From: Hyphomicrobiales bacterium
Lineage (GTDB): Bacteria; Pseudomonadota; Alphaproteobacteria; Rhizobiales; Xanthobacteraceae
Direction of reading: 5' to 3'
Length of the DNA stretch: 64,000 bases
Assembly (NCBI GenBank): GCA_009377755.1
Contig: WHTM01000012.1
Span: 50,671 to 114,670, forward strand
The position numbers and the translations under genes were made by a program. Positions 39,396 to 48,105 of this stretch are shown piece after piece. The notes under the pieces are model-generated. The model was not told where the DNA came from. It ran no database searches and saw only the letters and a list, made by a program, of their open reading frames with translations. The number at the start of each line of letters is the position of its first letter. Position 1 is the first letter of the stretch.

Positions 39396-39722
39396 TGACA
39401 ATTCGAAGCACAAAACCGGGAGCGCCAACGCGGGGCAATGCCTCACTGTGCAGCCCCATTGGGCCGCTCCCGGTCATGCCGTCCGCAGGTGAGCCGCTAC
39501 GTTGACGCCCGAACGTGTGCGCCGGCGATGATCGCGGCCATCTTGCCCGGTGGTGTCATCAAAAACCTCCCGCTCTTGCACCAAGCCAGCGCCCACGCTT
39601 TTCACGTCGGCGCACCGGCATCGGCGGGTGACAACGGCTTCTGTTGCTCAAGCCAATGGAGCAACGGCTTGAGCGTCCGCCTATCACGGAGTGCTGTCAA
39701 GCGGCTGCTTCAACGCATAGGG
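39396..39722. other. Convergent gap with two small inverted repeats
   Basis: No gene is seen. An inverted pair CCGGGAGCG / CGCTCCCGG spans 39417-39475. A compact hairpin GCTCAAGCC-N11-GGCTTGAGC lies at about 39636-39673. Either could terminate the convergent MFS and molybdenum-hydroxylase transcripts, but neither has a U-tract. Confidence 0.45.
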
Positions 39723-42053
39723 TCAGGCGTGGACAACTTTGTTTGCGCGCCGGATAGAATTCCACACCCGCTGCGGCGTCGCCGGCATGTCGATGTTACC
39801 GGCGCCGATCTCGCGCAGCGCGTCGGCGAGCGCGTTCATCACCGCGGCCGGCGCGCCGGTGGCACCGGCTTCGCCCGCGCCCTTGACGCCGATCGGATTG
39901 GTGGTTGCGAGAATCTCGATCATCTCCGAATGGAGATCCGGAAGGTCGGCCGCGCGCGGCATCGCGTAGTCCTGGAACGTGCCGGACAACAGCTGCCCGG
40001 CATCATCGAAGACGACCTTCTCCTTCAGCGCCTGGCCGATGCCCTGAACAATGCCGCCCTGGATCTGCCCCTCACAGAGCAGGGGATTGAGCACGCGCCC
40101 GACGTCGTCGACGGCGGTGTAGCGCACGATCTCCACTGCGCCGGTTTCGGAATCGACCTCCACTTCGCAGATCTGGCAGCCGTTGGGAAAGCTTGCCGGA
40201 TCGGCGGACCATGAGCCGGAGCCTTCCATCCCGACGCTGAATTGCGGCGGCAGCATCATCGGACGGTAGAATGCCTTGGCGACGTCCATCAGCGGCATCG
40301 ACCGGTCGGTGCCGGCGATCTTGAACGTGCCGTCCTCGAACTCGATGTCGGCGGGCGAGGCCTCCATCAGGTGACCGGCCATCTGCCGCGCCTTCTCGAT
40401 CACTGCGTCGGCGGCAAGCCGCAGCGCGCTGCCGCCGAGCACGGCGCTGCGCGCCGCATAGGTGCCGCGGCCGAACGGCACCGCATCGGTGTCGCCCTGC
40501 ACGTGGCGGATCGCCTCGAACGGAACGCCGAGCCATTCGCTCACCATCTGCGCGTAGGTCGTGGCATGACCCTGGCCGTGCGAATGTGTGCCGGCGACGA
40601 TGGTGACGGTGCCGCCCGGATCGAAGCGCAGCTCCATGCGCTCGTTGAATGCCGCGGCCTCCTCGATCAGGTAGCCGATGCCGCGGCCCCGCAGCTTGCC
40701 GTTACGTTTCGACTCCGCACGCCGCGCTGGGAAGCCGCTCCAGTCGGCCTTCTCCATTGCGGCATCGAGAATGCGCGGGAAATCGCCGCTGTCGTAGGTG
40801 TAGCCGGTGGTGGTCTTGTACGGCATCTGCTGCGCCGTAATGAGATTGTGGCGGCGGATCTCCGCCGCATCGATGCCGAGCTTGGCGGCGGCCTCGTCGA
40901 GCAGCCGCTCGATCGCCATGATCGCCTCCGGGCGTCCGGCGCCGCGATAGGTGCCGACCGGCGTCGTGTGCGAGAACACCGCCTTGTTGACGAGGTGGAT
41001 AGCGGGCACCTGGTAGACGCTCGGCAGCAGGCGCGCTGCGAACACCACCGGGGCCGCGCAGGCCGCCGCGGTATAAGCGCCGATGCCGTGCAGGCCAAGC
41101 GAGCGCAGGCCGAGAATCTTGCCGTCGTTGTCGAAGGCGAGCTCCACCGTGACGATCTGATTGCGCCCGTGGAGCTCGCCGAGGATGGCTTCCGAGCGGG
41201 TGGCCGTCCACTTCACCGGCCGTCCGAGCCGGCGCGCGGCCCAGAGTACCAGGGCATCCTCCGGGTAGCAGGCACCCTTCGGCCCGAAGCCGCCGCCTAC
41301 GTCCGGCGAGATCACCCGGAGCTTGGTCTCCGGAATCTGGAAGATCGATTGCGCCACCATGTTGCGGGTGCCGTGCGGATTCTGCGTGGTGCAATAGAGG
41401 GTATATTGATCTTCGCCCGGCTCGTAGGCGCCGATGGCGCAGCGTGGCTCGATCGCGTTCGAGGCAATGCGATTGTTGTCGATCTTGAGTGAGACGGTGT
41501 GCGGCGCCCTGGCGAATGCGGTATCGGTGGCCTCCTTGTTGCCGAAGGCGAGCGTGAACGACACGTTGCCGGGGCAGTCGGGCCACACCTGCGGAGCTCC
41601 GGCTGCGACCGACTGCTCGATGCCGGTCACGGCGGGCAGCACGTCGTAGTCGATATTGATGCGCTCGGCCGCATCGCGCGCCTGCGCTTCCGTCTCGGCG
41701 ACAACGAACGCGACGCGGTCACTGACGCAGCGAACGAGGTTGGCGCAAAGGATCGGCCGGCGCGTGCGGTAGCACTTCGGCCCGCCGGCATCTTCCGGCA
41801 TGAACAGCGGCGGCATCCCGCCGAAGCCCTCGGCGACGGCATCGGCCCCGGTCAGGATGCAAAGCACGCCCTCGGCGGCGGCGGCCTGTGTCGTGTCGAT
41901 ACGCCTTATCCGAGCGTGCGCATGCAGCGAGTAGACCACGATTCCGTAGCATTGGCGTGGCAGGCCGATGTCGTCGACAAAGCGCCCGCGCCCAGTGATG
42001 AACCGCTGATCCTCGATGCGCCGGACGGGTTGCCCGATACCGAATTTGGTCAC
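39723..42053 (-). CDS. Molybdenum hydroxylase large subunit (CoxL/XdhB-like, form II type)
   Basis: 776 residues. The N-terminal a/b-hammerhead domain begins FGIGQPVRRIEDQRFITGRG. The molybdopterin-binding part has GGGFGPKGACYPEDALV, the active-site loop GTYRGAGRPEA (form II AYRGAGR pattern, not the AYXCSFR of true CO dehydrogenase), and the catalytic-Glu region KGAGEAGATGAP. It probably hydroxylates an unknown organic substrate. No FeS or FAD subunit is adjacent. GTG 42053 is preferred because GGGGAAGAG precedes it; ATG 42068 is an alternative. Confidence 0.92.
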   Translation of the reverse strand: MTKFGIGQPVRRIEDQRFITGRGRFVDDIGLPRQCYGIVVYSLHAHARIRRIDTTQAAAAEGVLCILTGADAVAEGFGGMPPLFMPEDAGGPKCYRTRRPILCANLVRCVSDRVAFVVAETEAQARDAAERINIDYDVLPAVTGIEQSVAAGAPQVWPDCPGNVSFTLAFGNKEATDTAFARAPHTVSLKIDNNRIASNAIEPRCAIGAYEPGEDQYTLYCTTQNPHGTRNMVAQSIFQIPETKLRVISPDVGGGFGPKGACYPEDALVLWAARRLGRPVKWTATRSEAILGELHGRNQIVTVELAFDNDGKILGLRSLGLHGIGAYTAAACAAPVVFAARLLPSVYQVPAIHLVNKAVFSHTTPVGTYRGAGRPEAIMAIERLLDEAAAKLGIDAAEIRRHNLITAQQMPYKTTTGYTYDSGDFPRILDAAMEKADWSGFPARRAESKRNGKLRGRGIGYLIEEAAAFNERMELRFDPGGTVTIVAGTHSHGQGHATTYAQMVSEWLGVPFEAIRHVQGDTDAVPFGRGTYAARSAVLGGSALRLAADAVIEKARQMAGHLMEASPADIEFEDGTFKIAGTDRSMPLMDVAKAFYRPMMLPPQFSVGMEGSGSWSADPASFPNGCQICEVEVDSETGAVEIVRYTAVDDVGRVLNPLLCEGQIQGGIVQGIGQALKEKVVFDDAGQLLSGTFQDYAMPRAADLPDLHSEMIEILATTNPIGVKGAGEAGATGAPAAVMNALADALREIGAGNIDMPATPQRVWNSIRRANKVVHA

Positions 42054-42093
42054 GTCTCTTCCCCGCATGCATTGTCGAACCGCAGGATCGAAC

Positions 42094-42172
42094 CTGGTGT
42101 CCCCGAATCCGAGGTTCGCTTGACCTCGCGACGCCCACTTAGCGAGCTTCGGTGGAAACCTATGATTTCTAG
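42094..42172. repeat. CTAG-family unit D, degraded
   Basis: Starts CTGGTGTCCCCGAATCCGAG, continues with TTCGC and a diverged right arm (GCGAGCTTCGG), and ends in a linker-like CCTATGATTT plus CTAG. It sits between the molybdenum-hydroxylase start and the receiver gene. Confidence 0.7.
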
Positions 42173-42256
42173 CCTGCTCGCCGCATATTGAATAGCTGCG
42201 GAACAGGCGGGGCCTGCCAACCGCCTCGGCGCTCGGGTCGTGGAGATATCGGAAGG

Positions 42257-42655
42257 TTATGGTGCGGCCGGACGTCCGGGTAACATGGAGCGTAGGGCTT
42301 CTTCGAGCATGTTTTGGCTAAACGGCTTCTGGATCACAGGCCGAGAGGCCCATTCACCCGGAATGCCCTCACGCCCGTACCCGGTGGCAAAGACAAACGG
42401 AATGTCCGAGGCCGCGAGTCGGGCCGCAATCGGGTAAGCAAATTCGCCCCCGAGATTGGCGTCGAGCACCACCGCATCCGGCGATCTCTCGTCCAGTAGC
42501 GCCAAGGCCTGGCGGACGTTGCCGGCCTGCCAGACGGTCTGGCAGCCGAGCTCGCCGAGCAAGTCCTCGATCATAAGCGAGATGATCGTCTCATCTTCGA
42601 CGACGAGGATTGTGACACCATCCAACCAGCTGGGTGTGGAGTCCGTTTCAGTCAC
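42257..42655 (-). CDS. Single-domain response regulator
   Basis: 132 residues: a receiver domain only. Acid pocket Glu20-Asp21 is in LVVEDE, phospho-acceptor Asp65 in VVLDANLGG, Thr91 in FATGYG, and Lys110 in IQKPFS. Its ATG overlaps the stop of the HWE kinase gene (ATGA, 42652-42655), so it is the kinase's likely partner. Having no output domain, it may act by protein interaction or phosphate relay, as single-domain receivers near HWE kinases do. Confidence 0.93.
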   Translation of the reverse strand: MTETDSTPSWLDGVTILVVEDETIISLMIEDLLGELGCQTVWQAGNVRQALALLDERSPDAVVLDANLGGEFAYPIAARLAASDIPFVFATGYGREGIPGEWASRPVIQKPFSQNMLEEALRSMLPGRPAAP

Positions 42656-45613
42656 TCGGGCACGCTTGCAGGAACCAAGGGTATCTCGAATCTACAATGC
42701 AATCCCGCCGGATCGAAGGCGATGTGCGCAGAGCCCTTGAGTTCATGGGTAACGGCCCGGTCGGCCAAACGGCTGCCAAAGCCACGGTGCTTCGGCTTTC
42801 GCACCCTCGGCCCGCCGGATTCCTGCCACTCGATCACCAGCTGCCGGTCGGCCGCGCCGCTCATCACTGTCCAAGCCACGTCGAGCGCGCCTTCGGGAAC
42901 CGATAACGAGCCATATTTGACGGCATTGGTCGCTAGCTCGTGCATCACCATGGCCAGCAGCAGGGCGCTTTGTGGAGGCAGCCTGACCGAGGGGCCGTGG
43001 AGCTTCACCTGCTCGCCAGCGTGAAGCTGGTACGGTGCGAAAATCCCCTCGACGACCGATTTGAAATCGGCCGACTCCCAACCGGCGCGAGACAATTGGT
43101 CATGAGTCTTGCTGAGTGCGAACAGGCGTGCGGTGAAGTCATCGCGCGCCGCCATCCCCACGCCCGAACCGCGCAGCGTCTGCGCGGCGAGCGACTGTAC
43201 TGTGGCCAGCGTGTTCTTGACCCGATGATTCAATTCGTCGATCAGCGCCTTCTGCCGCGCTTCCGCATGTTTGCGCTCGGTGATGTCAACGAACATGTTC
43301 ACCGCGCCGATGAGAGCGCCTGCGGCATCATGCAGGGGCGTCGGATAGGGAATGACCGATGCAGTGGTGCCGTCGGGCCGCTCGACAAGCATCTCCTGTC
43401 CTCGCACCGGACGGTCTTCCTTCAGCGCCGTCGCCATGGGGCATTGGTCGTGCGGAAGGGGCCGCCCGTCGGGATCGCACAGACGCCACGTGACGCACCA
43501 TTCGTCGGTGTCGAGGTTCGGCTGGCGGCCCGAGAGCTCGACCGCGGCTTGGTTGTAGAAGTTCACGCGGCCTGCGGCGTCGGTTGTGTAGACGGCAGCC
43601 GGCAGCGCCTCGAGGACCTGCCGCAGCCGCTGCTCGCTCTCGCGGACCATTTCTTCGGCGCGCTTGCGTGCGGTGATGTCCTGCATGACGCGAATGCCGT
43701 ACAGAAAACGCCCGGAAGCATCGCAAACCGAGGAAGAGGCGATCGACACCCAGATTGTCCGGCCGTCCCTGCGAAACAGGCGCTTCTCGATGGCATAGGG
43801 ACCGCTATCGCGAGAGGCCTGCTGCTGATAGGAGTCTTGGTCGGTGGGCCGGTCATCGGGGTGGGTGAGATCGAACACCGAGAGGCCCAGCAACTCCTCG
43901 CGTGGATAGCCGGTGATTGCGCAGGCGGTTTCGTTGACGCGGAGTAGCCGACCGTGGGCGTCGATCTCCGAAATGGCGATGGCGGCATGCTCGTAGGTGG
44001 CGGCGAGCCGCTGCTGGTTCTCGGCGAGCGCCTCGGCCCAGAGCTTGGCCTTGGTGACGTCCTGGAACACGCGCACGCCGAACAGGAACTTGCCGTGGCC
44101 GTCGCGCACCGCGGAACAGATGACCTCCATCCAGATCTCGGTTCCATCGCCCTTGGCGTAGCGCTTCTCCAGCGCGTACCGGTCGATCTTGCCCGCGATC
44201 AAGTCCTGGAACTGGCGACGATCCAGATCCTGCATTTCCCGATGGGTGCTATCGAAGATGTTACGCTGCAGCAGTTCCTCGCGTGAACGTCCGGTGATCT
44301 CGCAGGCGAGATGATTGACCCGCATCAGGCGGCCGCTGCTATCGATTTCGCCAATGCCGATGTTGGCGTGCTCGTATGTCGCCGCCAGTCGTTGCTCACT
44401 TTCAGCGAGTGCATCGATGGCGCGCCTGGTTTTCGTAATATCGTGGAAAACGCGCACGTTGTAGAGGAACTTGCCGGCCTCGTCGCGCACGGCCGAGCAC
44501 ATCACCGCCAGCCAGATCACGCGCCCGGTTGGCCCTGACGTATCGTTGCTCGACGGCATAGCGGTCGATCGCGCCCGCGACCAGTTTCTGGTGCTGTTGC
44601 ATGTCGTTGTCGCGGTCGTCGGGATGGGTCGCCGCGAAAACGTCCAATTGCGTCATCTGCTCGCGCGAGTATCCCAGAATCGCGCATGCGGCCTCGTTGA
44701 CGCGCAGGCGCCGGCCTTCCGCATCCACTTCGGAAATGCCGATGGCCGCGTTCTCGTAGGTCGCGGCCAATCGCTGGTTGCGCTCGCGCAGCGCGGCGCC
44801 GGCGAGCTTCGACGCGGTTACGTCGATCGTGAAGCAGCGCGTATTGACAAACTGGCCGTCGCGGAACTGTGCGTTCGACGTGACCAGGACGTGCTTGATC
44901 GAACCGTCCTTGGCGATCAGCCGGGCGGAGTACTTGTCCAGCTTTCGGCCCGCGCAGAGGCGGGACAGGATATCCCCGATCACGGGCGGATCGGCGTGGA
45001 ATTCGGCAATATTCCGCCCGACATATTCCTCGCGCCGGTAGCCCAGGAGATCGAGTTCGGCCTGATTGGCGCGCAGGATGGTTCCATCGTTACCGACCAG
45101 GTGCAACGCGACAGCCCCGTTCTCAAAGAAGTCCTCCAGGTCCTGTTGGCGCTGCTGCAGAGCGTTGTTGGCGTCGTGGGCCGCCGTCGTATCGTGGAAG
45201 CAGTTGATCGCGCCGATCAGGTTTCCGCGCTCATCATGCACCGGTTCGATGTGCATCATCACCCGGATGCGCGAACCGTCGGGCCGCTCGATGACGCCCT
45301 CCGTGCCGTCGACCGCGACCCCGGTGCGCAGCACCTCGGCCATTCGGGTATCGTTGCGGTTGACTTCCCGGTCGTCGAGGTAGCCCTTGAAGGATCCACA
45401 GTACAATTCGTCATCGCTGCGGACGGCCGGCATCCGGCCCCAAAACTCGACCGCCTTACGGTTGAACCACAGAATGCGGCCCTGCCGATCGCAGGCATAG
45501 ATCGCGACCGGCAGTGTCTCCAGGAAACGGGGCGGTGCCTCCAGGCCAAGGGCGGGATCGGCAACAAACCGAAAAAAAGGCCTGCTCGACCGCGACAACG
45601 TGGTGTCGGTCAT
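42652..45613 (-). CDS. Multi-PAS HWE-family sensor histidine kinase, split by a 1-nt frameshift
   Basis: Two overlapping frames make one protein of about 986 residues. The first (ATG 45613) runs through three PAS domains and goes out of frame at 44527-44528. Removing one C there restores YVRANGRVIWLAVMCSAV into the second frame. Six PAS domains are recognisable; three are near-copies opening QRLAATYE(N/H)A. The C-terminus is an HWE kinase: phospho-His in ELNHRVKNTLATVQSLA, N-box HELATNAVKYGSLS and the WQESGGP motif. No transmembrane segment is seen, so it is cytoplasmic. An EcfG-type promoter match lies upstream. The break is either an inactivating mutation or a base error. Confidence 0.85.
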
Positions 45614-45894
45614 AGGTCCGGTCCTCGTCCCCTGGCAAGCCGTATCCCCGCAAGTCTTCGCGCCGTCAACCGAAACGCAAACGGCCGGCGCCTGAACTGC
45701 CGCCCGCGCACCTGAATTCTAACCAAATTCTTTCTTGGGGACCAAAACGGCTAATTCGACGCGGCCGGTTCAATCGTCGCGCCCCGTGACCGTCAAACGC
45801 ATTTGAGCCAAAAAAGGTTCCGTCCCCGGAAACGGCAGCGTGCGGAATAGGTTACCTAAATCGAGCCAAACGGGCGCTGGTCCGGACGCCGGGG
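45614..45894. other. Upstream region of the HWE kinase gene
   Basis: No gene is seen. It holds the EcfG-like promoter (45796-45821) and the leader of the kinase gene. Confidence 0.5.
45796..45821 (-). promoter_or_regulatory. Candidate EcfG-type general stress promoter
   Basis: On the minus strand the sequence reads GGAAC (45821-45817), 17 bases, CGTT (45799-45796). This is an exact match to the alphaproteobacterial EcfG consensus GGAAC-N16/17-CGTT. It would start transcription about 175 bp before the HWE kinase gene. HWE kinases often feed into the general stress response, so the link is plausible but inferred. Confidence 0.5.
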
Positions 45895-45967
45895 CAGGTC
45901 CCGAATCCGAAGTTCATTTTACCTCGCGGCAACCTTTTGGCGAACTTCGGATTCGAAAGGGCACTAG
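45895..45967. repeat. CTAG-family hairpin unit E1 (type 1)
   Basis: Left arm CCCGAATCCGAAGTTC, right arm GCGAACTTCGGATTCG ending GGGCACTAG. The left boundary is worn (CAGG). Confidence 0.88.
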
Positions 45968-46032
45968 AAAAACGATGTTCTCTTGACGGACTCGCGGGTG
46001 AGACAAAGCGAACTTCTGAGTCACCACGCTAG
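45968..46032. repeat. CTAG-family unit E2 (type 3, worn)
   Basis: Contains GTTCTCTTGACGGACTCGCG and a right arm GCGAACTTCTGAGTCACCAC, ending CGCTAG. It resembles unit G2 at 48.73 kb. The terminal CTAG supplies the TAG stop of the M23 peptidase gene. Confidence 0.75.
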
Positions 46033-47363
46033 AGATGCGCCCCCAGCCGAACGCCTGCGCGCAGGAATTTCTGCGGATCGATCGCGTCGCCGTCGACGCG
46101 CGTCTCGTAATGCAGATGCGGTCCGGTCGAGCGGCCAGTCGAGCCGACGCGCCCGATCGGGTGGCCGAGGCCGACTTTCTGCCCCATGGACACCGAGATT
46201 TCCGACAGATGCGCGTAGCGGGTCGAAAAGCCGTTGGCGTGACGAATCTCGATCATCTTGCCGTAGCCGCCGTTCCAACCCGCTGTAGCAACGACCCCCG
46301 ATGCGGTCGCGAAGACCCGATCGCCGGACGAGGCGCGAAAATCGTGGCCGGTGTGCATCGCCGGCACGCCGAGGAATGGGTCGATACGCACGCCGTATCC
46401 GGAACTGGATTCGGCGTCGTCGGCAAGCGGCTTGCGCAGCGGAACGGTCGTCAGGCTCTGGGTCAGTCGTTCGACCTGCGCCCGCGCCAGCCGGAGCCGA
46501 TAGAGCTGGCCCTCGAAGGCGCTCGACGCGGCCGCCTTCACGGACACAAACGGGCCGCCGACGCCAGCGCGGGGCGCTGCCGCCTTGCCGACATCGACGC
46601 CGAGATCGGCGAGGACACCGCGCATACGGCGCGCCCGTGTGTCGTAGTGTTCCTCCATCGCATTCAATGCTGCCGCCTGGGCTGCCTCGACGTGGTCGAG
46701 CGACGTCTGCAGCCGTGCCAGCGCTCCTTCGATCCCGCCGGCTTTGGCGCTCGCGACAACGCGCCCTTCCGTTGCAGGAAGCGGACGTGATTCGAGCCGG
46801 GCCTCCCGCTCGATTGGCGCCAGGAAGTAGATGGTATCGCTGATCGGTGACGGCTTCGGGCGTGTCTGATTCTGACGATCGACGGAAACCGGGACGCGCG
46901 ACTGGCCGCGCATCGAGCCGGTCACCGTCGGGTCGGCGGCGCTGCCGAGAACGGCGGCGCGTGATTCAAGGGTCGCCTGACGGCGGAGAACATGATCGAG
47001 CTTTTGCTCGAACTGTTCCTGATCGAGCAATTGGCGGCTGGTGACGCGGTCGACCTGCGCCCGCATCTCGGCAATACGGTCCTCGTAGGCGAATTGCATC
47101 TCCGCCTGACGGCTGATCAGACGAGTGAGCACCTCGTCGCGAAACGCAAAGTAGGTGGCGGTGATGATCGTCCAGCCCGCCATGATCACCAGCGTGCCGA
47201 CGACGATCCAAAACGCGATCGGACCAATCCGCAACTGATGCCCGGCATGGGCGAAGGTATAGTCGGCGCGTGCCGTATGCCCGGGCACGGCGACAGCGGA
47301 TGCATGTCCGCCGGAACCGGACAACGACGAGTGCCGGCAGTGATCCGCGGACCGGTGCGACAT
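46029..47363 (-). CDS. M23-family peptidoglycan endopeptidase with membrane anchor and coiled coil
   Basis: 444 residues. A single transmembrane segment (IAFWIVVGTLVIMAGWTII, about 47-65) is followed by coiled-coil helices (about 75-140 and 200-300). The C-terminal LytM/M23 domain is GYGVRIDPFLGVPAMHTGHD then HLHYETRVDG, with the zinc ligands H-x3-D and H-x-H. Such proteins cut peptidoglycan crosslinks or activate amidases. ATG 47363 follows GGAG; GTG 47405 has no ribosome-binding site. The stop codon lies in the CTAG end of unit E2. Confidence 0.9.
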   Translation of the reverse strand: MSHRSADHCRHSSLSGSGGHASAVAVPGHTARADYTFAHAGHQLRIGPIAFWIVVGTLVIMAGWTIITATYFAFRDEVLTRLISRQAEMQFAYEDRIAEMRAQVDRVTSRQLLDQEQFEQKLDHVLRRQATLESRAAVLGSAADPTVTGSMRGQSRVPVSVDRQNQTRPKPSPISDTIYFLAPIEREARLESRPLPATEGRVVASAKAGGIEGALARLQTSLDHVEAAQAAALNAMEEHYDTRARRMRGVLADLGVDVGKAAAPRAGVGGPFVSVKAAASSAFEGQLYRLRLARAQVERLTQSLTTVPLRKPLADDAESSSGYGVRIDPFLGVPAMHTGHDFRASSGDRVFATASGVVATAGWNGGYGKMIEIRHANGFSTRYAHLSEISVSMGQKVGLGHPIGRVGSTGRSTGPHLHYETRVDGDAIDPQKFLRAGVRLGAHL

Positions 47364-47419
47364 CGATGCTCCTGCAGCCGGTCCGAGAGCGAATCCGGCA
47401 ATCACGACACCGATTTCAC

Positions 47420-47692
47420 CTATTCATAGTTAATTTTTCGAAAATTTAGCGACATCTGGCAGGAAATGCAGCAAGGCGCCCGAGGCATTCGCGGGGTCCA
47501 CTTTTCGATCCATCCGGCCGCGCCGCAGGTGGAGCACGGCACTCGTTGCGTTCGAGTGACCCATCCGTTGTTGCAACTCGTACAGTATTGCAGTGGCCCC
47601 TCGGCTCTTGTTGACGTGCCGCACGCGATGCAGGGCTCTGGCACGTCTTCGTAACGGTATCCGCCGCTACAGTCCGGACAGGTCGCCTTCAT
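47420..47692 (-). CDS. Cysteine-rich zinc-ribbon protein, DnaJ-like motifs
   Basis: 90 residues with repeated cysteine pairs: CPDCSGG, CIACG, CTSCNNGW, CSTCGAAGW and CCISC. The CxxC(x)G repetition recalls the DnaJ cysteine-rich domain and should bind two zinc ions. A G-rich ribosome-binding site (GGGGGG) precedes the ATG at 47692. No J domain is attached. It lies 57 bp upstream of the M23 start on the same strand. The role is unknown. Confidence 0.6.
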   Translation of the reverse strand: MKATCPDCSGGYRYEDVPEPCIACGTSTRAEGPLQYCTSCNNGWVTRTQRVPCSTCGAAGWIEKWTPRMPRAPCCISCQMSLNFRKINYE

Positions 47693-47771
47693 GCCCGCCC
47701 CCCAAATGCGTATTTCCCCCGAGAGTCGCGTCTAACGCGCGATCTCCCCGACGATACCCACGCTGCTACCC

Positions 47772-47831
47772 GTGACAAGGGACGATGTGACAAGGGACGA
47801 TGTGACAAGGGACGATGTGACAAGGGACGAT
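47772..47831. repeat. Four tandem copies of a 15-bp repeat
   Basis: GTGACAAGGGACGAT occurs four times without a mismatch (47772, 47787, 47802, 47817). The next bases, CTTGTCCAC, are complementary to the repeat start, so the array can close as a hairpin. It lies between the zinc-ribbon and peroxiredoxin genes. Confidence 0.95.
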
Positions 47832-47927
47832 CTTGTCCACTGAGGCAGCAGAGGGGTGACAGCGCCGTGCACACTGCTCCCGAATGGCTGCCTGCCGAAT
47901 GGAAATTGAAAACGTCGCGGACGGCGG

Positions 47928-48003
47928 CTGGTGTCGTGATTCGGAAGTTCGCCTGAGTTTTCAGCCCACTCCGGAGCGAACGTTCGAATCAAAGCGACAC
48001 TGG
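47928..48003. repeat. CTAG-family hairpin unit F1 (type 1, CTGG-bounded)
   Basis: 76 bp starting CTGGTGTCGTGATTCGGAAG and ending CGACACTGG. Linker CAACTCTATGATT (13 bp) leads to F2. Confidence 0.85.
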
Positions 48004-48016
48004 CAACTCTATGATT

Positions 48017-48105
48017 CTAGTGCGTTGCCAGTGTCCTTTCGAATCCGAAGTTCGCTAAAAGAAGGCGCTGCGAGGTCGGGCGAACTTCGGATTCGGGTCA
48101 CTTAG
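48017..48105. repeat. CTAG-family unit F2 (type 1 nested in a type-boundary fragment)
   Basis: Begins CTAGTGCGTTGCCAGTGTCC. It then contains arms CGAATCCGAAGTTCGC and GCGAACTTCGGATTCG and ends CTTAG, a worn CTAG. The peroxiredoxin stop codon (TAA on the minus strand) lies in this worn end. Confidence 0.85.

Noticed and set aside
42053..42068. Naming the molybdenum hydroxylase CO dehydrogenase (coxL)
   Set aside because: The AYXCSFR active-site loop of form I is absent; the AYRGAGR-type loop points to form II, whose substrate is not CO by default.
47420..47450. AT-rich TTTTCGAAAA and TTAAC near the M23 gene as a second CtrA site
   Set aside because: Only one TTAA half is present; the N7 spacing to a second half is not met.
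47772..47831. Possible CRISPR array
   Set aside because: Repeats are contiguous with no spacers and are only 15 bp.
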